64,000 nt of DNA from an uncultured Oscillospiraceae bacterium (GTDB lineage Bacteria > Bacillota > Clostridia > Oscillospirales > Ruminococcaceae): positions 1-64,000 of the forward strand of contig CAKSEY010000015.1 of assembly GCA_934448295.1 (NCBI GenBank), read 5' to 3'. How positions within the stretch are numbered: position 1 is the stretch's first letter; each line of letters begins with the position of its first letter. The translations under genes were made by a program, and so were the position numbers. Shown piece by piece: positions 25,232 through 34,212 of the stretch. A model generated the notes under the pieces. The model was not told the origin of the DNA and ran no database searches. It saw only the letters and a list, made by a program, of their open reading frames with translations.

Positions 25232-26506
25232 TTATCCAAGTACGCTCAGCAGAACGCCCGCCGCAACAGCGGAACCGATAACGCCTGCAACGTTCGGACC
25301 CATAGCGTGCATGAGCAGGAAGTTGGAGGGGTTTGTCTCCTGACCGACCTTCTGGGAAACACGCGCCGCCATAGGAACCGCAGATACGCCCGCAGAACCA
25401 ATGAGCGGATTGATCTTTCCGCCGGAAAGCAGATACATCAGCTTGCCAAGGAGCACGCCGCATGCAGTACCAACGCAGAACGCCAGCAGACCCAGTGCAA
25501 TGATAAGGAGCGTATCGACCTTGAGGAAGTTCTGAGCAACAGCGGTAGCGCCGACTGTTACGCCGAGGAATATCGTGATAATGTTCATCAGCTCGTTTGT
25601 AGCGGTCTTTACCAGACGCTCGCAAACGCCGGATTCCTTCATCAGGTTACCGAGCATCAGCATACCGACAAGGGAAGCGGAGTCCGGAACGATAAGGGAA
25701 ACGATAACCGTAACTGCTATCGGGAACACGATCTTTTCAAGCTTGGATACCTGACGGAGCTGACCCATCTTTACGGAACGTTCCTTCTCTGTGGTAAGCA
25801 GCTTCATGATAGGCGGCTGGATTACAGGCACCAGAGCCATGTATGAGTAAGCAGCAACTGCGATGGAGCCGAGCAGCTCAGGAGCAAGTCTTGAAGTAAG
25901 GAATATCGCCGTAGGACCGTCCGCACCGCCGATGATGGCGATGGAGGCCGCCTGCTTCAGTGTGAAGCCGTCGCCGAGACCAATAGCGTTAATAGCGCAC
26001 GCGCCAAGGAACGTGAAGAAGATACCGCCCTGTGCAGCCGCACCGAGGAGGAAGCTCTTCGGGTTTGCGATAAGCGGGCCGAAGTCGGTCATTGCGCCGA
26101 TTCCGAGGAAGATGATAGGAGGATAGATGCCGAGCTTAACGCCGAGGTAAAGCATATCCAGCAGACCGCCCTCGTGAAGCACGCGCCCGTAGTCCAGGCT
26201 GACTTCCTTGGTATATGTCACCAGGAGGTTCGCGCCCTCCTGAATGTATTCAGGGGCAAAATAGGGGTTTGTGGAGGGATTCCACAGCTCAGCGTGATAA
26301 AGTCCGCTGAAGGGGAGGTTCGTGAGCAGCATACCGAATGCGATAGGGAGCATCAGCAGCGGCTCGTACTGCTTCTTGATCGCCAGATAGAACAGGACGA
26401 AGGAAAGCAGAATCATAATTATGCTCTGCCAGCCGTTTTCAACGCCGAAGCCTGCAAAGCCCGAGCCGGTGGCGAGCGATTTTATGGTATCAACAAATAT
26501 TTCCAT
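25232..26506 (-). CDS. Sodium-translocating decarboxylase beta subunit (OadB/MmdB/GcdB family)
   Basis: 424 residues, about ten membrane segments. Hallmarks are IIGGADGPTAIFLTSRLAPEL, SAGVSAVPMAARVSQK and NFLLMHAMGPNVAGVIGSA. The beta subunit decarboxylates the carboxybiotin carrier and exports sodium. Which substrate (oxaloacetate, methylmalonyl-CoA or glutaconyl-CoA) cannot be told because the alpha/carboxyltransferase and biotin-carrier genes are not in the window. It follows the gamma subunit by 26 bp. Confidence 0.93.
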   Translation of the reverse strand: MEIFVDTIKSLATGSGFAGFGVENGWQSIIMILLSFVLFYLAIKKQYEPLLMLPIAFGMLLTNLPFSGLYHAELWNPSTNPYFAPEYIQEGANLLVTYTKEVSLDYGRVLHEGGLLDMLYLGVKLGIYPPIIFLGIGAMTDFGPLIANPKSFLLGAAAQGGIFFTFLGACAINAIGLGDGFTLKQAASIAIIGGADGPTAIFLTSRLAPELLGSIAVAAYSYMALVPVIQPPIMKLLTTEKERSVKMGQLRQVSKLEKIVFPIAVTVIVSLIVPDSASLVGMLMLGNLMKESGVCERLVKTATNELMNIITIFLGVTVGATAVAQNFLKVDTLLIIALGLLAFCVGTACGVLLGKLMYLLSGGKINPLIGSAGVSAVPMAARVSQKVGQETNPSNFLLMHAMGPNVAGVIGSAVAAGVLLSVLG

Positions 26507-26532
26507 GCTTCATTATTCCTTTCTGTCTGTTC

Positions 26533-27111
26533 TCAGAACGGGCGGGTGTTCTCGCCGATTCCCGCGAGGCTCCATGCAGAACGCGTTCTCTTGTCGCGCT
26601 TCTTGACATCCCTTATCGTGTAGGATGTGCCCTCTTCCTCTGCATAGGCTGCGATCGCAGCGCTGATTACAGCCATTATCTCATCATCGTTATCCTCTTC
26701 CTCAACGATTTCCTCGACCGGTGCGGGAGCGGGAGCGGCGGGCTTTGCAGCTTCAGCGGCAGCCTTGGCAGCGTCAGCCTTTGCCTTCTTGTTCTTGTCA
26801 ATAGTCTGGAAAGTCTTGCCAAGCAGCCAGAACAGGAAGATCAGAATTGCAAGAATAAAGAATACCACAAGGATACCTGTCAGCGTTATAATGCCGACGG
26901 AGCCCCAGTAGTCCGGATCGCCGAGCTGCGCGTGAGCGTCAGGCAGCGCCTGGATCCGGTCGATAACGTTTGCTGATCCGTCCGTTGCTGCCTCGGCAGT
27001 GGACTGAATGGCATTATAGACGTTTTCCCACGGTCCGGAGTACGCTTCTGTTGTGCCAGCCGCTTCCAGGGAACCTGCCGCAGCCGACAGAATGGATAAA
27101 GCGATGTTCAT
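26533..27111 (-). CDS. OadG-family gamma subunit of a sodium-translocating decarboxylase
   Basis: 192 residues: an Ala-rich N-terminal extension, one membrane helix (GIITLTGILVVFFILAILIFLFWLLGK), an Ala/Pro/Lys linker, then DDEIMAVISAAIAAYAEEEG and a basic tail, the usual OadG end. The gamma subunit holds the complex together and binds zinc in OadG. First gene of a two-gene operon with the beta subunit, from a clear promoter. The ~70-residue N-terminal extension before the helix is longer than in short OadG proteins. Confidence 0.85.
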   Translation of the reverse strand: MNIALSILSAAAGSLEAAGTTEAYSGPWENVYNAIQSTAEAATDGSANVIDRIQALPDAHAQLGDPDYWGSVGIITLTGILVVFFILAILIFLFWLLGKTFQTIDKNKKAKADAAKAAAEAAKPAAPAPAPVEEIVEEEDNDDEIMAVISAAIAAYAEEEGTSYTIRDVKKRDKRTRSAWSLAGIGENTRPF

Positions 27112-27162
27112 ATTAAGTCTCCTTTTTTGCCGAAATCGCCTTTCGGATTTTCAATCATATCT

Positions 27163-27191
27163 ATTATACTATATTTCTGTCCAAAATTCAA
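27163..27191 (-). promoter_or_regulatory. Promoter of the sodium-pump operon
   Basis: TTGAAT (27191-27186), 17-base spacer, TATAAT (27168-27163) on the minus strand. Just upstream, 27265-27284 holds two direct copies of ATTTAACGTC, possibly a regulator site. Confidence 0.75.
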
Positions 27192-27298
27192 CCGGAAACT
27201 TTGTGTTTTTTTTGACAAAACATTTATTATTTCCGCGTTATTTTTTGGACAAAATGTTAAACTAATTTAACGTCATTTAACGTCATTTTCTGGGAGCC

Positions 27299-28006
27299 TC
27301 AGCAGAAGCCGCCGTCCACTCCCAGCACCTGCCCGGTGATGAACCTGTTCTCAGCCAGCGCCCGCACTGCCTTTGCGACCTCCTCCGGCTGACCCAGGCG
27401 GCACAGTGGAGTCTGCTCTGCAAGGTCTGCAAGCTCCTGCGGGTCAAGGTGTGAGCTGTTCATGGGGCTGTCGATAACTCCCGGGGCGACGGCGTTCACC
27501 GTTATCCCGGAGGCTCCCAGTTCCCTGGAAAGCGCCTTGGTCAGCCCGATAATTCCCGCCTTTGAAGCGGAGTACGCAGACTCGCACGCGCCGCCGTAAA
27601 CTCCCCAGACTGACGAAATATTAACAACCGCGCCGCTCTTGCGGGATATCATCGGCTTCACCGCCGCCTGGGTCATGTTGAACACCCCGGTGAGATTCAC
27701 GGAAATTACCCTGCTCCAGTCCTCGGGGGTTATATCCGTGAACAGCTTTATCTGCGCTATTCCCGCGTTATTTACGAGCACGTCCAGCCTGCCGTAGTCA
27801 TGCACGACCTGCTCCACCGCCCGCCGCGCGGAATCATAGTCCGAAACGTCCGCCTGCACCGCCTGGCAGCGCAGCTCCCGGCAGAGCCGCTCTGCCTCGT
27901 CGGCGCGGGATTTGTAGGTTATCACCACATCGTCGGTTTTCGCGAATTCAGCGGCGATGGCGCTTCCGATAGCTCCGGTTCCGCCGGTAACAAGAATAAC
28001 GCTCAC
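27299..28006 (-). CDS. SDR-family reductase, probably EF-P 5-aminopentanone reductase type
   Basis: 235 residues. NAD(P)-binding TGGTGAIGSAIA, NNAG at ~85, catalytic Ser-Tyr-Lys in NISSVWGVYGGACESAYSASKAG, and VAPGVIDSPM. The SSVWG..GA.CE.AYS block is characteristic of the YmfI-like reductases that finish the lysine modification of elongation factor P in Firmicutes; a FabG-type ketoacyl reductase is the alternative. It overlaps the Clp ATPase by 4 bp. Confidence 0.8.
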   Translation of the reverse strand: MSVILVTGGTGAIGSAIAAEFAKTDDVVITYKSRADEAERLCRELRCQAVQADVSDYDSARRAVEQVVHDYGRLDVLVNNAGIAQIKLFTDITPEDWSRVISVNLTGVFNMTQAAVKPMISRKSGAVVNISSVWGVYGGACESAYSASKAGIIGLTKALSRELGASGITVNAVAPGVIDSPMNSSHLDPQELADLAEQTPLCRLGQPEEVAKAVRALAENRFITGQVLGVDGGFC

Positions 28007-30363
28007 TTTCCGGTCACCGTTATCTCGTCCCCGTCCGTGCCGAGGGTTATCTCGAACAGCGGGCTATCCGCGTGGTCGATTATGAGCTCCGCTATCCTGT
28101 CCTCGATGTCGCTGCGGATGACCCTGCGGATATCTCTGCCGCCGTACTTCCCGCCGTGGGATTTCCTTGCGACCGCGCCGTAAACGCTGTCGTCTATGGT
28201 CAGCGTGATGTTCTTCTCCTTAAGCGGCGAATACAGCTCGCCCAGCATGAGCTTCGCTATCTTCGCGTAGCTCTCAACGCTCAGCGGCTTGAACACGATC
28301 ACCTCGTCAACTCTCGCCAGGAATTCCGGTCTGAGGAAGTCGCGGAGCCCCTTCATTGCGCGCTCTTTGGTTATCTCGCCCTCGGTCTTGGTGAAGCCTA
28401 CGCCGTTCATTCCGGTGGAGGAGCCCGCGTTGGAGGTCATGCAGATGATGGTGTTCTCGAAGCTTACCGACCTGCCGTGCGCGTCGTTTATCCTGCCCTC
28501 GTCAAGGATCTGGAGCAGTATATTCATTACGTCCGGGTGAGCCTTCTCTATCTCGTCGAAGAGCACCACGGAATACGGCTTGCGGCGCACCTTTTCGGTG
28601 AGCTGCCCCGCCTCGTCATAGCCGACGTATCCGGGGGGCGAACCGATTATCTTGGAAACGCTGTGCTTCTCCATGAATTCCGACATATCAAGCCTTATCA
28701 GCGGCTCTACCGTATCGAACATTTCCTTTGCGAGAACCTTTACAAGCTCTGTCTTACCAACGCCCGTGGGGCCGACGAATATGAACGAAGCCGGTCTGCG
28801 GCGCTCCGTGAGCTGCACCCTTGTGCGCTTTATCGCCTTTGCCACAAGCTCGCACGCCTCGTCCTGACCTATGACGTGCTCCTTGAGGTTCTGTTCAAGG
28901 CTTCCCATGCGCTTCAGCTCGGTCTCCTTTATCTTGTTGGCGGGGATTCCCGTCCACAGCTCAATGACCTTTGACAGATCGTCCATCGTTACCTGGACGT
29001 CGTCCGCCTTGCCCTTTATCTTGTCGAGCGCGTCGTTGGTCTGGGCTATCTGCATTTTGATGTCTGCAAGCTTCTCATAGTCAACGTCGGAAGCCGAGGT
29101 CGTCTTATCCTCGTCCACCCTGAGCTGGGCAAGCTTTGCCTTGAGCTTCTCGTTTTCCGTGATGTACGGGTTGCCGAGGCTTGCGCAGGCGCAGCTTTCG
29201 TCCAGCAGGTCTATAGCCTTGTCCGGCAGGAATCTGTCGTTGATATAGCGCTCGGAAAGCACCGCGCACATTCTGGCTATCTCCGGGGAGACCTTTACCT
29301 TATGGTGCTCCTCGTAATAGTCCTTTATTCCCTCCAGCAGCTTCACGGTGTCCTCAATGGATGGCTCCGCCACCGTTACCGGCTGGAAACGGCGCTCCAG
29401 CGCGCTGTCCTTTTCGATGTACTTGCGGTACTCGTTGAACGTTGTGGCTCCGATCACCTGAAGCTCCCCGCGGGAAAGCGCGGGCTTGAACATGTTTCCG
29501 GCGTTCATGGTGCCGTCCGCGTCGCCGGTGCCGACAAGGTTGTGCACCTCGTCAATGAACAGCATTACGTTTCCGGCGTTCTTTATCTCGTCTATAAGGG
29601 ACTTCACGCGGCTCTCGAACTGACCCCTGAACTGGGTTCCCGCAACAAGCGCGGTGAGGTCGAGCAGGTAAAGCTCCTTGCCCTGGAGCCTGAACGGAAC
29701 GTCTCCGCTTGCCAGCCGCAGGGCGATCCCCTCGGCTATGGCGGTCTTGCCGACGCCCGGTTCGCCGATAAGGCAGGGGTTGTTCTTCGTACGGCGGGAG
29801 AGTATCTGGATAACTCTGTCGATCTCCTTGTCCCTGCCGATTATGCGGTCTATCTTGCCGTCCTTTGCGCGGCGGGTAAGATTGGTGCAGAAAGTTTCCA
29901 GGGTCTTGCGCTTCTTGTCGGTCTTTTCGGACTTCTCGCGCTTTTTCTTCTGGTCCTTGCCGCCGTCTGCGGAATCCTTGTTCTCCTGGAGCCCGAAAAA
30001 CTTCGCGAAATCCGAGATAGTCCCGGAGCCGCCGTTCTCAAAGAACTGCTCGGAGCCGTTGTCGTCGTCCTCGTCGCTGTCGCCGTCCGCATCATCCGGC
30101 TTGAAGCCGTTGGTTATATCTGTCAGCCCGATATTTTTCAGGAACTCCTGATTCGGGTTGCCGTTCTCGTCAAAGAACTCGTCGTATGCCTTTTCGAACT
30201 CCTCCTCGGAAATACCCATCTGCTTCAGGTAATCGTTCACCTGGGGCAGACCCATCTCCTTGGCGCAGTGTAGGCAGAGCCCCTCGGTGCGGCGCTCGCT
30301 CCCCTGCATTGAGGAAATGAACACCACTGCGGGACGCTTCTTGCATCTGGAACACATCATCAT
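28003..30363 (-). CDS. ClpE-like Clp protease ATP-binding subunit
   Basis: 786 residues. The N-terminus is a zinc finger (CSRCKK and CLHCAKE) instead of the double Clp-N repeat, as in ClpE. An acidic linker precedes AAA-1 (GEPGVGKTAIAEG), a middle coiled-coil segment (~385-440), and AAA-2 (GPTGVGKTELVKV; VLFDEIEKAHPDV). The loop GVGFTK in AAA-2 corresponds to the ClpP-docking tripeptide, so it probably works with the ClpP at 15.4 kb. Predicted to disaggregate or deliver damaged proteins. No CtsR box was recognised upstream. The start is in a run of three ATG codons after AAGGTGG. Confidence 0.88.
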   Translation of the reverse strand: MMMCSRCKKRPAVVFISSMQGSERRTEGLCLHCAKEMGLPQVNDYLKQMGISEEEFEKAYDEFFDENGNPNQEFLKNIGLTDITNGFKPDDADGDSDEDDDNGSEQFFENGGSGTISDFAKFFGLQENKDSADGGKDQKKKREKSEKTDKKRKTLETFCTNLTRRAKDGKIDRIIGRDKEIDRVIQILSRRTKNNPCLIGEPGVGKTAIAEGIALRLASGDVPFRLQGKELYLLDLTALVAGTQFRGQFESRVKSLIDEIKNAGNVMLFIDEVHNLVGTGDADGTMNAGNMFKPALSRGELQVIGATTFNEYRKYIEKDSALERRFQPVTVAEPSIEDTVKLLEGIKDYYEEHHKVKVSPEIARMCAVLSERYINDRFLPDKAIDLLDESCACASLGNPYITENEKLKAKLAQLRVDEDKTTSASDVDYEKLADIKMQIAQTNDALDKIKGKADDVQVTMDDLSKVIELWTGIPANKIKETELKRMGSLEQNLKEHVIGQDEACELVAKAIKRTRVQLTERRRPASFIFVGPTGVGKTELVKVLAKEMFDTVEPLIRLDMSEFMEKHSVSKIIGSPPGYVGYDEAGQLTEKVRRKPYSVVLFDEIEKAHPDVMNILLQILDEGRINDAHGRSVSFENTIICMTSNAGSSTGMNGVGFTKTEGEITKERAMKGLRDFLRPEFLARVDEVIVFKPLSVESYAKIAKLMLGELYSPLKEKNITLTIDDSVYGAVARKSHGGKYGGRDIRRVIRSDIEDRIAELIIDHADSPLFEITLGTDGDEITVTGK

Positions 30364-30388
30364 AGAATAAAACCACCTTTATATCACA

Positions 30389-30407
30389 CCTCCGATAAAG
30401 CCGGAGG
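30389..30407 (-). other. Small intergenic hairpin after the CvpA-family gene
   Basis: CCTCCG/CGGAGG stem with a seven-base loop and no T run, between the CvpA stop and the Clp ATPase start. Possible weak attenuator. Confidence 0.4.
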
Positions 30408-30417
30408 GCAGTTGCCG

Positions 30418-31452
30418 TCAGTAAAGAAAATTGAGCTGGTCGAAGTGATAGAGGTACTTGAACAGGTAGGTCGATTCGATAGCCTGTTCGTTCAGCAGCA
30501 TTACCTCGCCTTTTGTCACTGTCACGATAAACCGCACCACTATGCAGATAACGAATACTGCGAGCAGTCCCTTGACAAGCCCCGTGCAGCCGCCCAGGAA
30601 TCCGTTAAGGCTGCCGATCACCGGTATCTTGTTGACGATTTTCAGCGCGGAGGCGATTATCCCCAGCACCACGGTCACAACCACGAAAATTATCGCGAAG
30701 AACAGCGTTTCCATCGCCACCATGAACGTCGGGCGGATAATTTTATCCACCACCGCCGTTTTCACGGACGAGGAGGTGTTCATCATCGTCAGCACCAGCG
30801 AACGCAGCGCGGACAGCTCTCCGTCGTCTATGCTCTGCGCCATGCCGCCGAACAGCGCCGGAACAGCCTTTCCGACCTCGCTGGTATATTCGCTGAGGGT
30901 CTTGAAAACGCTGCTGCCCTGGAGCTTCACGGCGATCACCTGCGCCGTGGCAAGCTTGCCCAGTCCGTTTTCGCTGACCTCGTTCATGGTGAATTCAGCG
31001 GTCTTTCCGTTCATGGAAGAAAGATCCTCCGTGCCGTCAAAGCCGAAATTGCTGAGGTCTGCTTTCTCAAATCCAGTTCCGGAAAGTCCGACGTCCGAAA
31101 GCTCCGCGATAACCTTGCCGGTGCCCTCGTAATTCAGCTTTACCTCGTCCGCCGGGACTCCCGAGATGGTCACGCTGCTGAAATCCATGCCGGACAGGGA
31201 GCTAAGCGTGAGCTTTCCCATGCTTTCGTCAAGCGTGCTGCTGACAGCCTCGCTGAGCGGCTTTTCAACCGATGTGGAATACACCCATTCCGCCGCCGGG
31301 CTGCAAAAGCACAGCGCGCAGAAAAAAGCGACAAACACCGCAGCCATGCCGACTATCGTGCTCACGAAGCCCTTACGGACGCCGCTGAACACCGCCATCA
31401 CCAGCACCACTGCGATTATCACATCATAAATTATTGCAAACTGTGATCCCAT
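30418..31452 (-). CDS. CvpA-family membrane protein with large internal insert
   Basis: 344 residues. N-terminal helices with the CvpA pattern YDVIIAVVLVMAVFSGVRKGF and a C-terminal half with NKIPVIGSLNGFLGGCTGLVKGL, matching the two CvpA conserved blocks. Between them sit ~150 residues of soluble sequence, roughly doubling the usual CvpA length (~160-180), predicted to be extracytoplasmic. Role in Firmicutes not settled. ATG follows AAGGAG; 11 bp after the DUF5711 gene. Confidence 0.8.
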   Translation of the reverse strand: MGSQFAIIYDVIIAVVLVMAVFSGVRKGFVSTIVGMAAVFVAFFCALCFCSPAAEWVYSTSVEKPLSEAVSSTLDESMGKLTLSSLSGMDFSSVTISGVPADEVKLNYEGTGKVIAELSDVGLSGTGFEKADLSNFGFDGTEDLSSMNGKTAEFTMNEVSENGLGKLATAQVIAVKLQGSSVFKTLSEYTSEVGKAVPALFGGMAQSIDDGELSALRSLVLTMMNTSSSVKTAVVDKIIRPTFMVAMETLFFAIIFVVVTVVLGIIASALKIVNKIPVIGSLNGFLGGCTGLVKGLLAVFVICIVVRFIVTVTKGEVMLLNEQAIESTYLFKYLYHFDQLNFLY

Positions 31453-31463
31453 ATAATTCTCCT

Positions 31464-32594
31464 TTATGACAAAACCTGGAGCTGCACCTTGTTGTATCCC
31501 AGCAGGTACGCGTTTCCGCCTATCACGATCATATCCGAATAATCATCGTCCAGCTCGGTTCTGCTGACCTCGGTCAGAGTGCCGTCGTACTTCGTCAGCT
31601 CGCGCCCGGCAAGGACATACAGCCCGTCCCCGGAGCTGTACACCCGGGTGACGTCCTCCAGCGAAACCGCCGCCTGCGCTTCAAGCGCGTCGTCGTAGAC
31701 CGTAAGCACCTCGCTGCCGGAGCTGTCCCTGTACAGCACCGAGCGTATCCTGCCGCCGGGTATCTGCATGACCGTCTTTACGGAGCCAGCCTCTGCCGTC
31801 ACCTCGCCAGTGCCGGTATCAAGCAGCTTTACACCGGATGAATTCACCACGAACAGCCCGCCGCTGCCGCATTCCATGCTGAAAACCATATCCGAGCCAA
31901 CGTCCGTCTGCCACACGCTGCCCTCCGCGTTTTCCAGGTCGAAGCGGAGTATGTGGTATTCCAGCTCGCCGTTGTCCGCTCCGCAGACCGACACGAAAAT
32001 GCTGTTGTCGTCCTGGGAGAACTCCACCCGGTCGATAAGGAACATCGGCGACAGCCAGCGGAATATCTGGTTGCCCTCGCCGCTGAACACATACAGGCAG
32101 TTGGAATACTTCGTGGACTTGGTCACCACCGCGCAGCGCTCGTTGTGCCCTATCTGCGCGAAATCTATCGTGTCGTCGGTGGAGGACGAATAAACCTCGG
32201 CCGTCCTCGAATACAGCCGGAAATCCCTGCCGTTGCGGTCGTAGATGAGCGCGCGCCGGCTGCTGCTGGATATCACGGGGTTCTGCATTCCGTGCTGCTC
32301 GTTCATTATCATAGCGCCCTGGGAATTATATGTGTAGAAGTAAGTATCCGTCAGCAGGCAGAAATTCTCGCCCAGCTCCTCCAGAACATAGTCCGTGCTG
32401 CCGGGCAGGTCTACCGGGAATCCGCCCTCGCCCACGTCAAGAGCCGCGTCCTTCAGCGGAGCGATTATGCTGCTCCAGTTTGCCGCGACCACCATTATCA
32501 CCAGCAGAGCCGCCGCAATGACCAGCAGCCTTATTCCAAAGCGCTTTGCCTCGCGTTTTCTGCGGAATTTTCCTATGTCGTTGTTTTTATCCAT
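31464..32594 (-). CDS. DUF5711-like membrane-anchored beta-propeller protein
   Basis: 376 residues: a basic cytoplasmic start (KFRRKREAKRF), one membrane helix (LLVIAAALLVIMVVAA), then repeated blade-like segments (LLTDTYFYTYNSQGA, ALIYDRNGRDFRLYS, YVFSGEGNQIFRW, IFVSVCGADNGELEYHILRFD) of an extracellular propeller. This matches the DUF5711 proteins of Clostridia. Function unknown. In operon between truA and the CvpA gene. Confidence 0.75.
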   Translation of the reverse strand: MDKNNDIGKFRRKREAKRFGIRLLVIAAALLVIMVVAANWSSIIAPLKDAALDVGEGGFPVDLPGSTDYVLEELGENFCLLTDTYFYTYNSQGAMIMNEQHGMQNPVISSSSRRALIYDRNGRDFRLYSRTAEVYSSSTDDTIDFAQIGHNERCAVVTKSTKYSNCLYVFSGEGNQIFRWLSPMFLIDRVEFSQDDNSIFVSVCGADNGELEYHILRFDLENAEGSVWQTDVGSDMVFSMECGSGGLFVVNSSGVKLLDTGTGEVTAEAGSVKTVMQIPGGRIRSVLYRDSSGSEVLTVYDDALEAQAAVSLEDVTRVYSSGDGLYVLAGRELTKYDGTLTEVSRTELDDDYSDMIVIGGNAYLLGYNKVQLQVLS

Positions 32595-32616
32595 CTTGCA
32601 CCAGCTTTCCCCAGGC

Positions 32617-33360
32617 TCAATACCACACCTCGTTGAGATAAAGTCCCTCCGGCGGGAGCGTTTTTCCGGCGTAATTCCTGTCGCCGGTGCTGAGCGCCGT
32701 TTTTATATCGTCAACAGTCAGCTTCCCCTCGCTGACGTAAATAAGCGTGCCCGCGCATATCCTCACCATATTGTACAGGAATCCGCTGCCGCTTATTCGC
32801 AGCTCGCACACTTCCTCTTTCTTTTCCGCCGTGAAGCTGTATATCTCCCGCACGGTGGACTTCATGCGCGCCTTTCCCTCCGCGCGGCAGAACGCCGCGA
32901 AATCGTGCTCCCCGACAAGGAGCCGCGCCGCCCGGTTCATCTTTTCGATGTCCAGTTCATACGGGTAATGATACGCCAGCTTCTGGAAGAACACGTCCCG
33001 CTGCGGCGCATTGGTTATCAGGTAGACATACTCCTTGCCCCTTGTGCAGTACCGCGCGTGGAAATCCTCCGGCGCGTCCTCGCAGGAGAGCACCGCGATA
33101 TCCGGCGGCAGAAGCGTGTTCATGCCTTTCATGAAGCCCTCGCATGGGATCCTGCTGTCAAGATGGACGTTGAAGCAGAACCGCCTCGCGTGCACCCCGG
33201 TGTCCGTCCTGGAGCAGCCGTATATCACAGGCGCGGGAATTTTCAGCAGCTTTCCTATGCAGTTTTCCACTGTCTCCTGCACGGAAATTGCGTTGTCCTG
33301 CCGCTGGAAGCCGTGGTATTCCGCGCCGTTGTACGCTATGAAAACCTTGAGATTACGCAA
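32617..33360 (-). CDS. truA: tRNA pseudouridine(38-40) synthase TruA
   Basis: 247 residues. Catalytic Asp in CSRTDTGVHARRF; FIAYNGAEYHGFQRQ at the N-terminus; GSGFLYNMVRI near the C-terminus. Starts at TTG (33360) after AGGAGGTAAGA. Lies directly downstream of ecfT, the order commonly seen after ribosomal protein clusters in Firmicutes. Confidence 0.96.
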   Translation of the reverse strand: MRNLKVFIAYNGAEYHGFQRQDNAISVQETVENCIGKLLKIPAPVIYGCSRTDTGVHARRFCFNVHLDSRIPCEGFMKGMNTLLPPDIAVLSCEDAPEDFHARYCTRGKEYVYLITNAPQRDVFFQKLAYHYPYELDIEKMNRAARLLVGEHDFAAFCRAEGKARMKSTVREIYSFTAEKKEEVCELRISGSGFLYNMVRICAGTLIYVSEGKLTVDDIKTALSTGDRNYAGKTLPPEGLYLNEVWY

Positions 33361-33377
33361 ATCTTACCTCCTGACGT

Positions 33378-34190
33378 TCACGGAAGCACCGGGAAGCAGT
33401 TTATGACTATGACCGCCGCCAGAAGTAACGCCATGCAGCCGATGGCTACATAGTCCCTCGGAGCGGTGCGCATGACTTTCAGCCGCGTTCTTCCCTCGCC
33501 GCCATGGTAGCAGCGGCACTCCATAGCGGTAGCAAGCTCGTTCGCGCGCTTGAAAGCCGAAACGAACAGCGGTATCAGCACCGGTATCAGGGACTTCGCC
33601 TTTTTGATAAGCCCGCCGGTGTCCATCTCCGCGCCCCTCGCTTTCTGCGCGGACATTATCTTGTCCGTTTCTTCCACCAGAGTGGGTATGAAGCGCAGCG
33701 CAATGGTCATCATCATGGAAAGCTCATGCACCGGGACGCGTATCTTTTTCAGCGGAGACAACAGCCGCTCGATGGCGTCCGTAAGCATGATGGGAGATGT
33801 AGTGTAGGTCAGCAGCGACATGCCGATTATCAGCGTGAGCACGCGTATCAGCATGAACAGCGCCGTGTTTACGCCCTCCGGGTATATCTCGATGAACTCC
33901 CACTTGAACAGCGGAGTCTCGCCCTTCACGAAGAACAAATTCAGTATGCCCGTGAATATCATCAGCGGAAGGATAGGCTTCACGCTTTTCAGTATCATGA
34001 CGAGCTTTATCCTCGCCAGAACATAGCACAGCGTCATGAATAACATTCCCAGCAGCAGACCCGTGTAGCTCTGCGCGGTGAAAAGTATAACAAGGAACAG
34101 GATATCCAGCACGAGCTTTACGCGGCTGTCAAGCCTGTGTATGACCGAATTACCCGGAAAATACTGCCCTATCGTAATGTCCTTTATCAT
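33378..34190 (-). CDS. ecfT: Energy-coupling factor transporter transmembrane protein EcfT
   Basis: 270 residues, about five to six membrane helices. N-terminal IGQYFPGNSVIHRLDSRVKL and the coupling-helix motif ALRFIPTLVEETDKIMSAQKARGAE (two Ala-Arg-Gly type signatures) identify EcfT. It couples ATP hydrolysis by EcfA to vitamin uptake through separate S components, none of which is in the window. It follows the fused ATPase by 22 bp. Confidence 0.95.
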   Translation of the reverse strand: MIKDITIGQYFPGNSVIHRLDSRVKLVLDILFLVILFTAQSYTGLLLGMLFMTLCYVLARIKLVMILKSVKPILPLMIFTGILNLFFVKGETPLFKWEFIEIYPEGVNTALFMLIRVLTLIIGMSLLTYTTSPIMLTDAIERLLSPLKKIRVPVHELSMMMTIALRFIPTLVEETDKIMSAQKARGAEMDTGGLIKKAKSLIPVLIPLFVSAFKRANELATAMECRCYHGGEGRTRLKVMRTAPRDYVAIGCMALLLAAVIVINCFPVLP

Positions 34191-34212
34191 CTTTTGTTCT
34201 GTTCCTTCTGTT

